From: Lindgomyces ingoldianus
Lineage: Eukaryota > Ascomycota > Dothideomycetes > Pleosporales > Lindgomycetaceae
DNA: 64,000 bases
Direction of reading: 5' to 3'
Assembly (NCBI RefSeq): GCF_010093535.1
Contig: NW_022985187.1
Coordinates: 416,051-480,050, forward strand
Part shown: one piece after another, positions 22,839-34,200 of the stretch
Layout: each line of letters opens with the position of its first letter
Position numbering within the stretch: the stretch's first letter is position 1
Program-made: the position numbers and the translations under genes
The notes under the pieces: model-generated
What the model was told of the DNA's origin: nothing
Databases searched by the model: none
The model's input: only the letters and a program-made list of their open reading frames with translations

Positions 22839-24036
22839 AACAACAAATCAAAGGTAGCCATATCGTAGCTATTGTAGCAACGACAACTTAGACTTTTCGC
22901 AGCTATGTAAGAAAAGCGAATAAATGGCCACTAGAAATATATTGGAGGGATTAAGTTAAATGGAATAGGTCAAGAGGAGAGAACTGATACAGCTTGTAAA
23001 GCCGTCGCTAAAACCATCCCAGTCCCACAATCCTCTCGAGTTGGCGGGACCTTTCTTTGGTAGTACTCTTTGTCGCCTTCTACAGCTTTTCGTTTTCCTG
23101 TTCCAAGGTAGCCTTTCGGCAATATGACTAACGGTAGACTTTTAAGGGTAATGCGAGCAGATATAGAACTTGTAATAACATCAGGGATGAATTCTTTTCG
23201 TGGGACATGAAGGGCCTCCTGCACTTCGGTGTTGGTAAGACGTTGGATTGACGTTAAGCTGTTGATGATTCTGATCTCGACGCCATTCCCTTTGCAGACT
23301 AGTCAGCCACGAAATCGCGTCGGCACGGCTCAAGAGCTGGCTTGTGTTTTCTGGCTTTTCAACGTCTATTCATCCCTGTTGTTATTGTAACTGGAGCAAT
23401 GGACTTGAGCCTTCATATTTTGCTTTCGGAAATGAACTGTGATGAATTGGGAATTAAATCCTCGCCCCAAGTTGTGGTGTGCCCAGTTCATTGCCGCATC
23501 ATGCCGAAGAACTCCGTCTGTGAAGAGTGAGAAGCGAGTGTGACGTCTTGTCGAGTAGAAGGACAAGCGGTCAAACAGTATGAGGCCGCAAAGGGGCGGC
23601 TGGGGGGAATACAGTCTGGCGGGCAAGCTACATCCTCTCAGAGACAGGCTTCGGTGAGAAATTCGTCTATCATCTCAAAGGCTAGGTCTCAGAAGCAAGA
23701 AGAATAGCAAAATGTGATGCATTTCAGGAAGCAAGGCAGTAATATTGCCGCTTCTTGCGCGCTCATCCATGCAATTCCCCCACCTAAATATACGGTGTGT
23801 CTTGCGAATAATGCCAATTTGTTGTTGTACCTGCAAACAGGATGACTGACGTCAATTATCAGGCAGTTAAGTGAAATGATTTTCTCCTCTCTTCTCTAGA
23901 CTCTCGACTGTCCTTTCATATAACCATTGTTTGCCCCACTCAAACCGAGCCTTATTCCCACAACCCCTTGACTTTAACATCGTGGGTAGATTCACATTCG
24001 CCTCTCAACGCGAATGATCCCGCAAAGCACCTCGCC
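22839..24036. other. Intergenic region upstream of the WG/GW-rich protein gene
   Basis: About 1.2 kb without a supported gene. Short frames on both strands (22970-23224, 23342-23530, 23366-23626) overlap and lack coding features. The last 150 nt before 24037 are pyrimidine-rich on the + strand (CTCCTCTCTTCTCTAGACTC), consistent with the leader of the downstream gene. Confidence 0.45.
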
Positions 24037-27000
24037 ATGCCATTGCTGAAGGATCTCGACTGCTCCATCGAGCTGGGGGACTCCCGAGAGAAGCTGCAAG
24101 AGTATGGAACCTCCTATGGAGATGGATTTGTGGAGTCATTCATTCGTGTACCTTCCGACCCGAAGACATTCGCTGTACGCCTCACTTCTAGCGGGTTCAT
24201 TGCTCCGGGTTTGGCCATGTTTGTCTACATTGATGGTATCTACCAATGCAATCGTAATCGGCTCGGCTTGGTAGACCCGCAGGGCGCTCCAGGTAAGCTA
24301 GGCAAACGCACCGTGGTCAACTTTCACGTTCGCCAAAAAGAAGAGAGGCAACAGAATGGCTCTTTGATTGCGCGAGAATGGGCCTTTGCGAAGCTCAACA
24401 CTGGTAGGTGCATATGATCTCTGCTACTCTTGCCAAGGTACTAACTTATGAGCCGCCGCGGATGATGCGCCAGACATATGCTCCAACACCAACATTCTCG
24501 ACAACATTGGGTGCATCGAGGTCATCGTACTTAGGTGCACCGCGCAACTTAGGGGTGTCGGAACCAGCAGTACCCGGAAGCCGGCTCAATTCACATTTGG
24601 TAGCTTCGATGGTACTAATGATACCCCAGAGTATGGTCTCAACCTGGATGGAGCACCGTGGGATAACAAGCGGCCATACAGCACTAATCGTCAAACCCGA
24701 GATCATCACTCTCGACTACAAGATCCAGGTGACTATTTCGGTGAATATGGACATCCCTCACATAGATTTGTCCATAACCGCCCTGGATATGGTAGCTCCA
24801 GTGTTCCACTGTCAACGCGAGGTAAGTCACCAGGCGGGAAGAGCGATCATGGCCAAGCTGACACGGGAACAGGAGAGCAGCGAAATGTCATCGATGAACC
24901 CTCGGATTGCTACTATCCTATCCCTTACCCCCACCCTCCTAGCTTTCCGCGACATGACGACCCTGTGCCGACAGTTCGATCGACTGCTAATCGACCCATA
25001 AGCCCATATGTACACTATGGATCAGGGCCAGTCTCATCACATCAATATCCACCCACCATTGCTGACACTACCTTGAGTCAAACTCCTACTGGATCTGTGT
25101 CGGATACGGAGCCTGCCACCTCACAATGGCTAACTCGGATGGTTCAAGATACATACAAGCGAGCTGCAGAAGCCCTTCAGCAGAAGGTGGAGAAGCAAAA
25201 ACCTCTGCAAATTCCAATTGTGAACGACGATGTGACTCCCTTTGGAGTACACCAAAAGCCCCCAGGAGCATGGCCCCCACCCCCGTTGGACCCTGTAAAT
25301 CTACCCCCTCCTCCGCCAGGACCACAAGACGGTGGATGGTGCAAAGAGCCGTCGGGAATTCTTCGTTGGAACTCTGGTGGCGCAGGAATCCCCCCCGCGG
25401 ATCATCTCAATCCAGCATGGGCCTCTCCCCTTATCCACACTAGCACGAACCAACCGGTTGCTTGGGACAAAGCTGACAGATCAGACCCATGGATTAAGTT
25501 GAGTAAGAATAGTAAACGAGGAAGTTCTTCCGCTGCGGACGGTTCCTCGGAGTGCCGAGACACTAGTAGAAGTACATCTCCGTCCCGCGCAATTAGAAGC
25601 AATGGCTGGTCCAGTTCTGGTAGCCCGCGGAAGGAATCAGATAGTTCAACTTCCCGGAGTTGGTCATCTTCATCATCCACCCAGAAGAAGCACAACTCTT
25701 CAAGGACTAGTCAGAGCGAGAAATTGCGCAAATTAAAGTCAGATTCAGAGCACCAACCGGGGACCTTTCTATGGGCAACCGAACATACCGACGATTGGCG
25801 CAGTCCGGGCCCGCTCGGGAAGGAATCGGCCACCTCAAGCCCTTGGGGTGCATCCGAGTCTCACTCGGCCCAGAAAAATCCTCTGAGAAAATCTCAAGAG
25901 AGAGATTTGAGGAAGTCACAAGATCTATGGGGCTCTCTCGGTGAGTCTTCCGGGTCAGACACGGAAGATGACAACTGCTGGGGAAAGAATGAAGTGGTGG
26001 AGGAAGAATCCCATTTCCTAAATTCCTGGGACACAGCCAAGTCGCCAGACATATCTCAGTCCCCGCCTACACCTTATCTGGGACACAGACATCGCTCAGG
26101 ATGGTCTCGCAATGGTGAGTCTGAGCATTCAAAATCTTCGTGTAAATCTATAGATGAGTTCTCCGCATGGGGCATTGACGATGCCAACGGATGCGGAGGG
26201 GCTAACAATGAAGATGACGGCCGATTAAAAGCACATCATCCTTACATAGAGACGCCTATACTTCGCACCCCTCCCCTGGATACCCCTGGCTTAAATGACA
26301 GTCCAATCCTCATCAGCTCATCTCGCAGTAGTTGCAAGGATAACTGTTCGACCTCTACTCTCTCTTCCAGTGCCATTCAGAAAGACAATGACGCTTGGAC
26401 CTGGGGCAACGGTGATACTCTTTCGCAGGGTTTCAAGGGGTCCAAGAAACCTCACACTTCAAAGTCATCGAGAAAGTCAAAGTCAGCTCCGCGGAGTGGA
26501 TGGGGAGAGTCCGACAAAGTGGGCGAGAAAGAGGATACTGGTGGATGGGGTGGTGGTGGAGAACCCATTCCATGGGACAAGGCTAATCCATTAGGGTACA
26601 AGAATGAAACCTCGGGATTTTGGGGAACTGACGACAATACTAAATCTATGCCGGGTTCGTGTGGTGATCAAGAAGAGTCGAAAGATGGCGGGAACAGGTC
26701 GAGTCAGAGCAGGTCAAGTCAGAGCAGGTCTAGTAGAAGTGGATCCAGTCGAAGTGGATCTAGCCAGAGTGGATCCAATCGAAATGGATCCGGCGGGAGC
26801 AAAACCAGCTGGAGTTCATCTAGTCAGAGTCGATCTGGTGACACTCGATGTAGTCACAGCAGCTCTAGTAAGAGCGGATCCAGTAAAAGAATGTCGAGTC
26901 ACAGAAAGTCGCGCAAGAGCAAGCTGGGCAGTGTACCAGAAGAAAGCAACGACTGGGGTACTACGAACCTTGGTGGATGGAGTCAAGGTGGCCATGAGGG

Positions 27001-28899
27001 CGGAGAATCAAAGGAGCAGAGCTCCAACGACCAGACCAACGACGCGTGTGGAGTAGACAAGAATGACTCCAGCAGCCCAGGCTATAACATGCCAGGGAGC
27101 TGGGGAACAGAGGACAATAACACGAACAACCAAAAAGATCAAAATGACTCGTGGGGTTCAGCAGGTGTCGGCAGTTGTGGTGCTCAAGATGGTGCTTGGA
27201 GCGATGACAAGGAAGACCCCAATAATCAGATTGATACCTCCGACCGTGGTGGTGGCTGGGGAGGGGATGGCTTTGGCAATTCCAATGTCCAAGAGAACTC
27301 AGGAGAGAACAGTAAAGACAGTTCCGGTCCTCAAGAGAATAGCTGGGGGAACAACGTCACTTCGAACGGCCGGGGTGACACTAACAAGGACTTCACTGAC
27401 CATAACGGCAACGTTGGTAGCGGAGATGCGCCAGTAGACAAAAATGATTGGAATAAGAACAACAACGGCGGTGGCTCTGGCGAGAGCACTTGGGGAACAG
27501 GGGCCAATAACTCTTCAAATGAGCAAACCAACAACTCTGGAGACATTCCATGGCCAGCCAACAACGAATCTAACAACAGCCATAACAATAACGCCTCTGG
27601 TGGAGACGCGTGGACAGCAGGCGTGGGCAAATTCTCTAATAACCAGAATAATGATTTTGGTAGCGGATGGGTTGCCCACGACTCCACCTCCCAAATAGAC
27701 AACGCCTCAACCGCTGGCAAACATTCCTCCATCTCCAGCAAATCCAACTCGAAATCCCGCCTGAAAGACTATCGTCGCCATCAAAAACCCTCTAGTCGTA
27801 CCCCATGGTCAAATTTCGTAATCCCTCCAGAAGCCTCACCCAGGAGACTCGAAACTATCCCTGAGGACTACGCGAGCTTCACAACTGGTGGGCATAAGGT
27901 GCTCTATAACTTGGATGAAGAGCCTTTACCCAAGATCCCCGAAGCAAAGGCGAAGAAGGAGCTTTTGGATCATCAGGTAAAAGCAGGGAAGGCGAAGAGG
28001 TATACACATGAGATTGGGAGGCCGCAGTATTTGGATTCATGGGAGAAACCTGTAAAGCCTCCTTGCCCACCCCACCTCCTTTACATTCCTCTCATTCTCA
28101 ATCCTGCCCACTTCACCATGATACATGGGAACTAACCTGTCGGTTGTGCTAGTACTCCGTGTTCCGCTTCAAATACCGCAGCCACGCTGCCCTGAAACAA
28201 CTTCTCGGCGACGAGATGCCCGATGACCCTGACACCTCCCCAAGCACCTCTTCCCCGACGCCTGTTGAGACAGAGGAAGATATCAAACAGCGCTTGTTGA
28301 AACTCCCGCCTGAGGAGATGATCAATGAGTACTTGAAGCTTCGCGCTAGTGCTCTTGACAAAGATGGTTCTCACTCTCAGAAGGCGAAATCATTAGGCAA
28401 TGGTGGATCCGATCCAAAGGTGGAAGAGTGGATTAGAAATACAGTCCCAGTCCCAGTCCCAGTCCCAGCATGGGATGCACAACCGCAGCCGCAGCCGTCG
28501 TCACAGAATGGGAAAGCGGGGTCAGTTCGGGGATCTGAAAAGGGGTCTGTGGTCAACAGGAACGGTAATGGCAACGGTTTAATTCAAAATTCAGCTCAAG
28601 TCACCGCCCAAGGCTCCGTGAAGAACTCGGATACCGGCTCTGGCCCCAAACATTCCAAACATTCCGACCTCGCGTCAAAGAAGTCCCAGGGTAAAGCTGC
28701 TTCAAATCAAGGCGGATCGAATCAGGGCGGTTGGCCAGCGGATGGGAATGGAGGCTGGGGTAACAACGAGCAGAATAGTGTAGGGGGTGGCTGGGGGAAT
28801 AATGGTCAGAGTGATAACGGTAGTGGTGAGGTCTGGAATCAGGGAAATCATGCCAGTGGTGGAGATGGGGATACTACTTGGGGAGCTTTTCAGTGGTAA
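24037..28899 (+). CDS. Large Ser/Gly/Asn-rich protein with a DUF7918-like head and many WG/GW motifs
   Basis: A protein of 1553 residues (1570 if a 51-nt in-frame intron is retained). Exons: 24037-24403, 24453-24821, 24873-28051 and 28153-28899. I start at the ATG at 24037 (MPLLKDLDCSIELG); the longer frame begins at TTG. Residues 1-190 look like a compact domain (FIRVPSDPKTFAVRLTSSGF, GLAMFVYIDGIYQ) resembling the fungal DUF7918 head. About 1000 residues of low complexity follow, rich in Ser, Asn, Gly and Asp, with an SR/SG-repeat block and roughly two dozen Trp, mostly as WG or GW (GGWGGGG, GGWGGDG, NSWGNN). Before the last WG cluster there is a better ordered segment (YLDSWEKPYSVFRFKYRSHA). 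WG/GW repeats in disordered regions are a hallmark of Argonaute-binding proteins; that role here is inference, and a plain structural low-complexity role is equally possible. Confidence 0.85.
26695..26930 (+). repeat. Imperfect 15-nt tandem repeats coding a Ser-rich block
   Basis: Within the WG/GW-rich gene, units of about 15 nt repeat imperfectly and translate to SSRSG, SSRSG, SSQSG, SNRNG and related pentamers. Several units contain the hexamer GGATCC. The block continues into Ser/Lys/Arg-rich sequence. It is coding and in frame, so unit number changes would alter length without frameshift. Confidence 0.75.
28443..28470 (+). repeat. Hexanucleotide tandem repeat (CAGTCC/CCAGTC) coding Pro-Val
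   Basis: Four to five copies of a 6-nt unit in the last exon of the WG/GW-rich gene, translated as alternating Pro and Val just before a Gln/Pro tract. The unit length is a multiple of three, so copy-number change keeps the frame. Confidence 0.75.
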
Positions 28900-29452
28900 A
28901 ACAGTCTGCGTAAAGGGGAGGTAGTGAGGGGGTGGAAAGGGGTAGGTTTATGGAGGGCAGATAGGGGTGAAAAGGGGTTGGAATGTCTGCATGGAGGGTG
29001 TGCATGAAGGATATGCATGGTGTAATGATATGGTATTAGAACGATGGATAAAAGCAATATGAGAGATTACATGTAAATCAAAAGGGATGCGAGGTTTCGT
29101 GAGAGGCGCGAGGAGCGAGGAGCGCGGGTGAGAATGACGTGACAAAAGCGGCATACAACGAATTGAATATGCAGGGGACTGAGTATGTAAGATCGTGAAA
29201 GAATCATATTGTTATGAGATGTATGTTAGAATGTGAGTGCAAAGCCATGCAGCCTGCACTATACAGGCACCGAAGTACCACACCACACACAATACTACAA
29301 ATCGCAATTTAAGAGTAGCGTGTCAGAAAACTATGTCGAATTCTACGGGTGGGGTATCTAATAGCAAAATCCTTGCAGAGTTGAAACTTTTACGCACACC
29401 CTCCCCGAATATCTTGGCGCTTTCCACTGACCGACGGGTAGATGCCAAGCGT
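28900..29452. other. Convergent 3' regions of the WG/GW-rich gene and TRM5
   Basis: About 550 nt between two convergent stop codons, AT-rich in its middle part. No gene is supported; the open frames on both strands are short and start at non-ATG codons or lack domains. Confidence 0.5.
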
Positions 29453-30914
29453 CTAGTCTTCCACCCCCTTGAACGCCACTTCCTCCGGAAGCCTGAAGCT
29501 CGCACAAAACATCCTCTTCTTCGGCGCCACGTCCCTGACATCCCAGATCTGGAGCTCCGGCGTGGCGGGTGTGACTTCATGGCCCAATTCCCTGGATATC
29601 CTGCGACAAATATCGTGGCCCTCGGCGATGTTATCGTCGCTCTTAGTACTAAAGCAGTAGACGTGGATCATTGGGAGGGGAGTCTCTGTGTGCGGGGTGA
29701 ACAGTCGTCGGATTTCATTGGCTGAGATGCCGGGGATGGTGGAGTAGAGGCCGATGAAGCTGGGCAGGAATGCGATAGCACTTGCCGGGAGGTTCATGAC
29801 ATAGTGGGAGAACAAACGGGGCCGGACTAATGTTTTGAGTGGTTCACGGGGACCTTTTGGGGGATTGGGGTCCTTCCTGGATATCTTCTTTTTGGGGAAT
29901 ACTGGGACTGAGTGCTCTGACTTCAGGAGATCTGCAGTCGCTGTCCGTATGAATTCATGCCCGTCTTCGTTGAGGGGTCGAACGAAGTCGGCAACCTTGT
30001 TCTTCTGAATACCCTCCAGCAAGTATTTGTAGCTGTCTGGATTCAGGTCGTTAGCCCAGACGAAGCATTTCTTCTTCCCTGCGGGAATGGCGAAGGGCCC
30101 TACACCGGCCATGACATCGCATATGGCATCTCCTTCCTGGAACATGTCACAAAGCCGCTCGTGCTCTCCTTGCAGCCGACTATTCCAGTATACGTTTGCA
30201 AAATTGAAGGAGAAAGTGCAATGCTGCTCGCTCACGGTGACGTCCATGTCGTCGGGGCCATAGAGAACCTCATACTGGAACGTGCGATATGCGCTCTCAC
30301 TGCCCACATTGTCCAGCTTGTTGATGACGGTTGTGACTGTGGGGTTCTTGTCGGCGAGGACCGCGGCAATAAGGTGCTTGTAAGGCAGGTACTTGTCGCG
30401 GAGGTTGAGGTGCGCCACGTGACCGACCATGCTGAAGCCCGTGGGCAGGTCGTCGTGCCCGGACTGGTCAGAGGGCGGGATGATGGCGTTCATGATCTCC
30501 AAGTAGTTGAAGTAGCTGTAGTCGAGGCGCAAATCATACGGGATGACGCCAACTGTGCCGCTGCGCTCTAGGTCTTTCAATTTACTACTCCATGTAGTCG
30601 GGTCTGCCTGTGCGAACTCAGCATTGCTCCATGATGCGTGAGTGGTGCCCGCTACCGTTGTGCAGGACCTCCGGCCGCAGCAGGATGCATTTTCCGCCAA
30701 CACGCGCTCTCTCCTCGTCGGGGTCCAGTCTGATTGGAGCGATGCGGGCATTCAGCCAAGCATCCTGGGCCCGATGCAGCTCGGTGCGACATGTTGCGAT
30801 GTTCTTGGGGTTGAAAATTCGCGCGGCGGAGGTCGGGACCGTCTTCTGGAAGAAGCTGCGGTCCAGCACCTTCATGGCATGGTTGACGGGCGGGGCGATC
30901 ATGTCGGCGGACAT
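29453..30914 (-). CDS. TRM5: tRNA (guanine-N1-)-methyltransferase TRM5
   Basis: Methylates G37 next to the anticodon of tRNAs using S-adenosylmethionine, in the cytosol/nucleus and mitochondria. Two exons, 30656-30914 and 29453-30603, separated by a 52-nt intron ending CACAGGCAG, give 469 residues, near the usual length. The ATG at 30914 starts MSADMIAPPVNHAMKVLDRS; a second ATG at 30902 is possible. The N-terminal D1 region is followed by GVIPYDLRLDYSYFNYLEI, then the SAM-binding Rossmann motif DVMAGVGPFAIPAGKKKC, ANDLNPDSYKYLLEGIQ, and the catalytic-region motif HYVMNLPASAIAFL (NLP in place of NPP). All support Trm5. The open frame extends upstream of the ATG without another ATG, so I see no longer mitochondrial leader. 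It is transcribed divergently from the kinesin gene, 374 nt away. Confidence 0.95.
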
Positions 30915-31288
30915 GGGTCGCAGGGAGCGAGAAGAGCCGCAAAAGACGTGGCCCAAGTGAATTTTCGAGACGTCTGTTTGTTTTGTTGATGTGCGACGTG
31001 ATGTGGGCTCGGGGGGGGTTTCAGCGCGTCTGGCAGTCGAGCAGGGATGTGCGGCAGAACACGTGCGGCTGCAGCCGACTGCAGCAAGGGTTCGCGCAAT
31101 TTCATCGAGGGAGCACTGCACCGCGCCAGACACAACAAACCTCGTCTGCCTCCTGGAGCCCCTCTCACCACCGACCGACGTGCCATGAACTCGTCCCGCC
31201 GCCGCGCATGACCGGCACTCTGCTTCCTCGCGGCACTGACGCCCTCTACTTCCGACTGCGGTTCGACTAAGCACCCGCACCCTCCGCC
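30915..31288. promoter_or_regulatory. Shared divergent promoter region, TRM5 / kinesin-3
   Basis: 374 nt between the two start codons. It is GC-rich, without an obvious TATA element close to either start. The open frames that run through it are shadows of the TRM5 first exon. Both promoters must lie here or overlap the coding ends. Confidence 0.5.
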
Positions 31289-34200
31289 ATGGCGTCCGGA
31301 GGAGGCAACATCAAGGTGGTGGTGAGGGTGCGCCCCTTCAATGGGCGAGGTGTGTATTGCCCGCTTCTCCCACACGCTTTGTCACGTCTTACACGTCGCA
31401 GAAATCGACCGCAGGGCACAATGCATCGTGCAGATGAAGGGCGAGCAGACCATCCTCACCCCCCCCACCAACATCGACTCCAAAGGCAAGGCCGCGAAGG
31501 CCGCCCTGGAAGGCAACAAGACCTTCGCGTTCGACAAGTCCTACTGGTCCTTCAGTCGCAACGATGCGAACTACGCCGGGCAAGACCACCTCTTCAAGGA
31601 CCTCGGCCTGCCGCTCCTCGACAATGCCTTCCAGGGATACAACAACTGTATCTTTGCCTATGGCCAGACCGGCTCCGGGAAGTCGTACTCCATGATGGGC
31701 TATGGAGAGGAGTACGGCATTATCCCGAAGATTTGCCAGGACATGTTTGAGCGGATTGGCAAGATGCAGTTGGACAAGAACTCGCAGTGCACCGTCGAAG
31801 TCTCGTACCTGGAAATCTACAATGAGCGGGTTCGCGACCTTCTCAATCCTTCAACCAAGGGGAATCTCAGGGTCCGAGAGCATCCCTCCACGGGCCCCTA
31901 TGTCGAGGACCTGGCCAAGCTCGTCGTTCGGTCGTTCGCCGAGATTGAAAATCTGATGGACGAGGGTAACAAGGCGCGTACGGTTGCCGCAACCAACATG
32001 AACGAAACCTCCAGTCGATCGCACGCCGTCTTTACCTTGACACTTACCCAGAAACGGCACGATGTCGAGACAAGCATGAGCGGCGAGAAGGTGGCCAAGA
32101 TTAGCCTCGTAGACCTGGCGGGTTCGGAGAGAGCGACGTCTACGGGGGCCACAGGCGCGCGGTTGAAGGAGGGCGCCGAAATCAACAGGTCCCTGTCTAC
32201 CCTTGGCCGTGTCATTGCGGCGCTGGCGGACAGGTCTACGGGAAAGAAGAAGAACGCACAAGTGCCATACCGAGACTCGGTCCTGACGTGGCTGTTGAAG
32301 GATTCCCTGGGGGGTAACAGTTTGACGGCTATGATTGCTGCCATCTCGCCTGCCGACATCAACTTCGAGGAGACCCTCTCAACCCTCCGCTATGCTGACT
32401 CCGCTAAGCGCATCAAGAATCACGCTGTGGTCAACGAAGATCCAAACGCACGTATGATAAGAGAGTTGAAAGAAGAGCTTGCATCGCTCCGTTCTAAGCT
32501 CAGTGGTGGCGGCTCCCCAGGTATGATGGAGGAACAGTATGCCCCTGACACGCCCCTAGAAAAACAAATGGTGTCTATCACGCAACCCGATGGTACCATC
32601 AAGAAGGTTTCCAAGGCCGAGATCGTGGAGCAGTTGAATCAATCTGAAAAGCTGTACCAGGATCTCAACCAGACGTGGGAGGAGAAGCTGCAGAAGACGG
32701 AGCAGATTCACAAGGAGCGGGAGGCTGCACTTGAAGAGCTTGGCATCAGCATCGAGAAGGGCTTTGTTGGCCTATCAACACCCAAGAAAATGCCACATCT
32801 AGTAAACTTAAGTGACGACCCTCTCCTAGCGGAGTGTCTGATCTACAATCTGAAGCCAGGGACAACGACCGTTGGGAACGTGGACACTGCGCAAACTGCC
32901 GAGATCCGTCTCAACGGCTCGCAAATTCTTCACGAGCACTGCACTTTTGAAAACGTGGATGGCGCAGTCACTGTTGTACCGAAGGATAACGCAGGTGTAA
33001 TGGTCAATGGTATCCGCATTGACAAACCCAAGCGATTACGGAGTGGCTACCGCATAATTTTGGGAGACTTTCACATTTTTCGTTTCAATAACCCACAGGA
33101 GGCCAGGGCTGAGCGCGCAGAACAAACCACCAGCCTTCTCCGTCATTCAGTAACTGCCGCTCAGCTCGGTTCGCCATCCCCACGACCTGGTCACGAAAGA
33201 TCATGGAGTACTGTCAGCAGAGCAGAGTCTGAATTCGATTCGGATAGTCCCCGTGCTATGTCTCCTGCCCCCTTTCAGCGTTCTGGCCGAGACTCAGACT
33301 GGTCTTTTGCTAGGAGAGAAGCAGTTACCGCGCTGTTGGGGACTGATCAAAAGATCGCTGCCCTGACTGACGAAGACCTTGACTCACTCTTTGAGGATCT
33401 TCAAAAGCTGCGTGCGACTCGAAAATCCCGCCCAGAGAGCCGGTTGTTCGATACAGAAGAGGATATGGAGTCTGTGAGTTCTTATCCTGTTCGTGAAAAG
33501 TACGCTTCTACTGGAACTATCGACAACTTTTCCCTAGACACAATCCTAACAGTGCCGTCAACCCCGCAACCGGGGGAAGAAGAGGAGCGTCTGCGACTGG
33601 TGAGAGAGGACATGCAGAAAGAGCTAGACAAGCAGAAGGAAGAGTATCAAGCGAAGCTGAAATCCGCTGAAGAAGCCAACGTCGAGATCGAGGAGATTAA
33701 GGCAGAGAAGGCGAAGATGGAGGAGAATCTGCGCACAGTGAAAGAGGAGATGCAGAAACAGCTTCAAGAGCAGAAGGAAGAGTTTCAACGCCAGCTCCAG
33801 GAGCTGCAACAGCCCGTGTCTCCACAGACAAACGGCTCGGTCTCAACAAAGCCGACAGAAAAGCAGCTTAACCTAGCCAAGAATGTCTTTCACCAATGGC
33901 GACAGCGCAAATACGTCACCATGGCTGAGACCGTTCTCCAAAATGCTGCGATTCTAAAGGAGGCTCAAGTCATGAGTCAGCAAATGGACAAGCATGTCGT
34001 CTTCCAATTTTGCATCGTTGATATCGGCCACTCCTTCGCCTCATCGTATGACTTGGTCCTGAATGGTATCGCTGGAGAGGACGACGAATTTCTTGATAGT
34101 ACTCCCAAGCCGTGTGTCGGTGTCAGAGTTATTGACTTTAAGAATCAAGTTGTCCATCTATGGTCACTGCAGAAACTACGATTCCGCGTACGGTTGATGC

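Noticed and set aside
29957..30571. 204-codon + strand frame
   Set aside because: Antisense to TRM5 exon 2 and without any domain.
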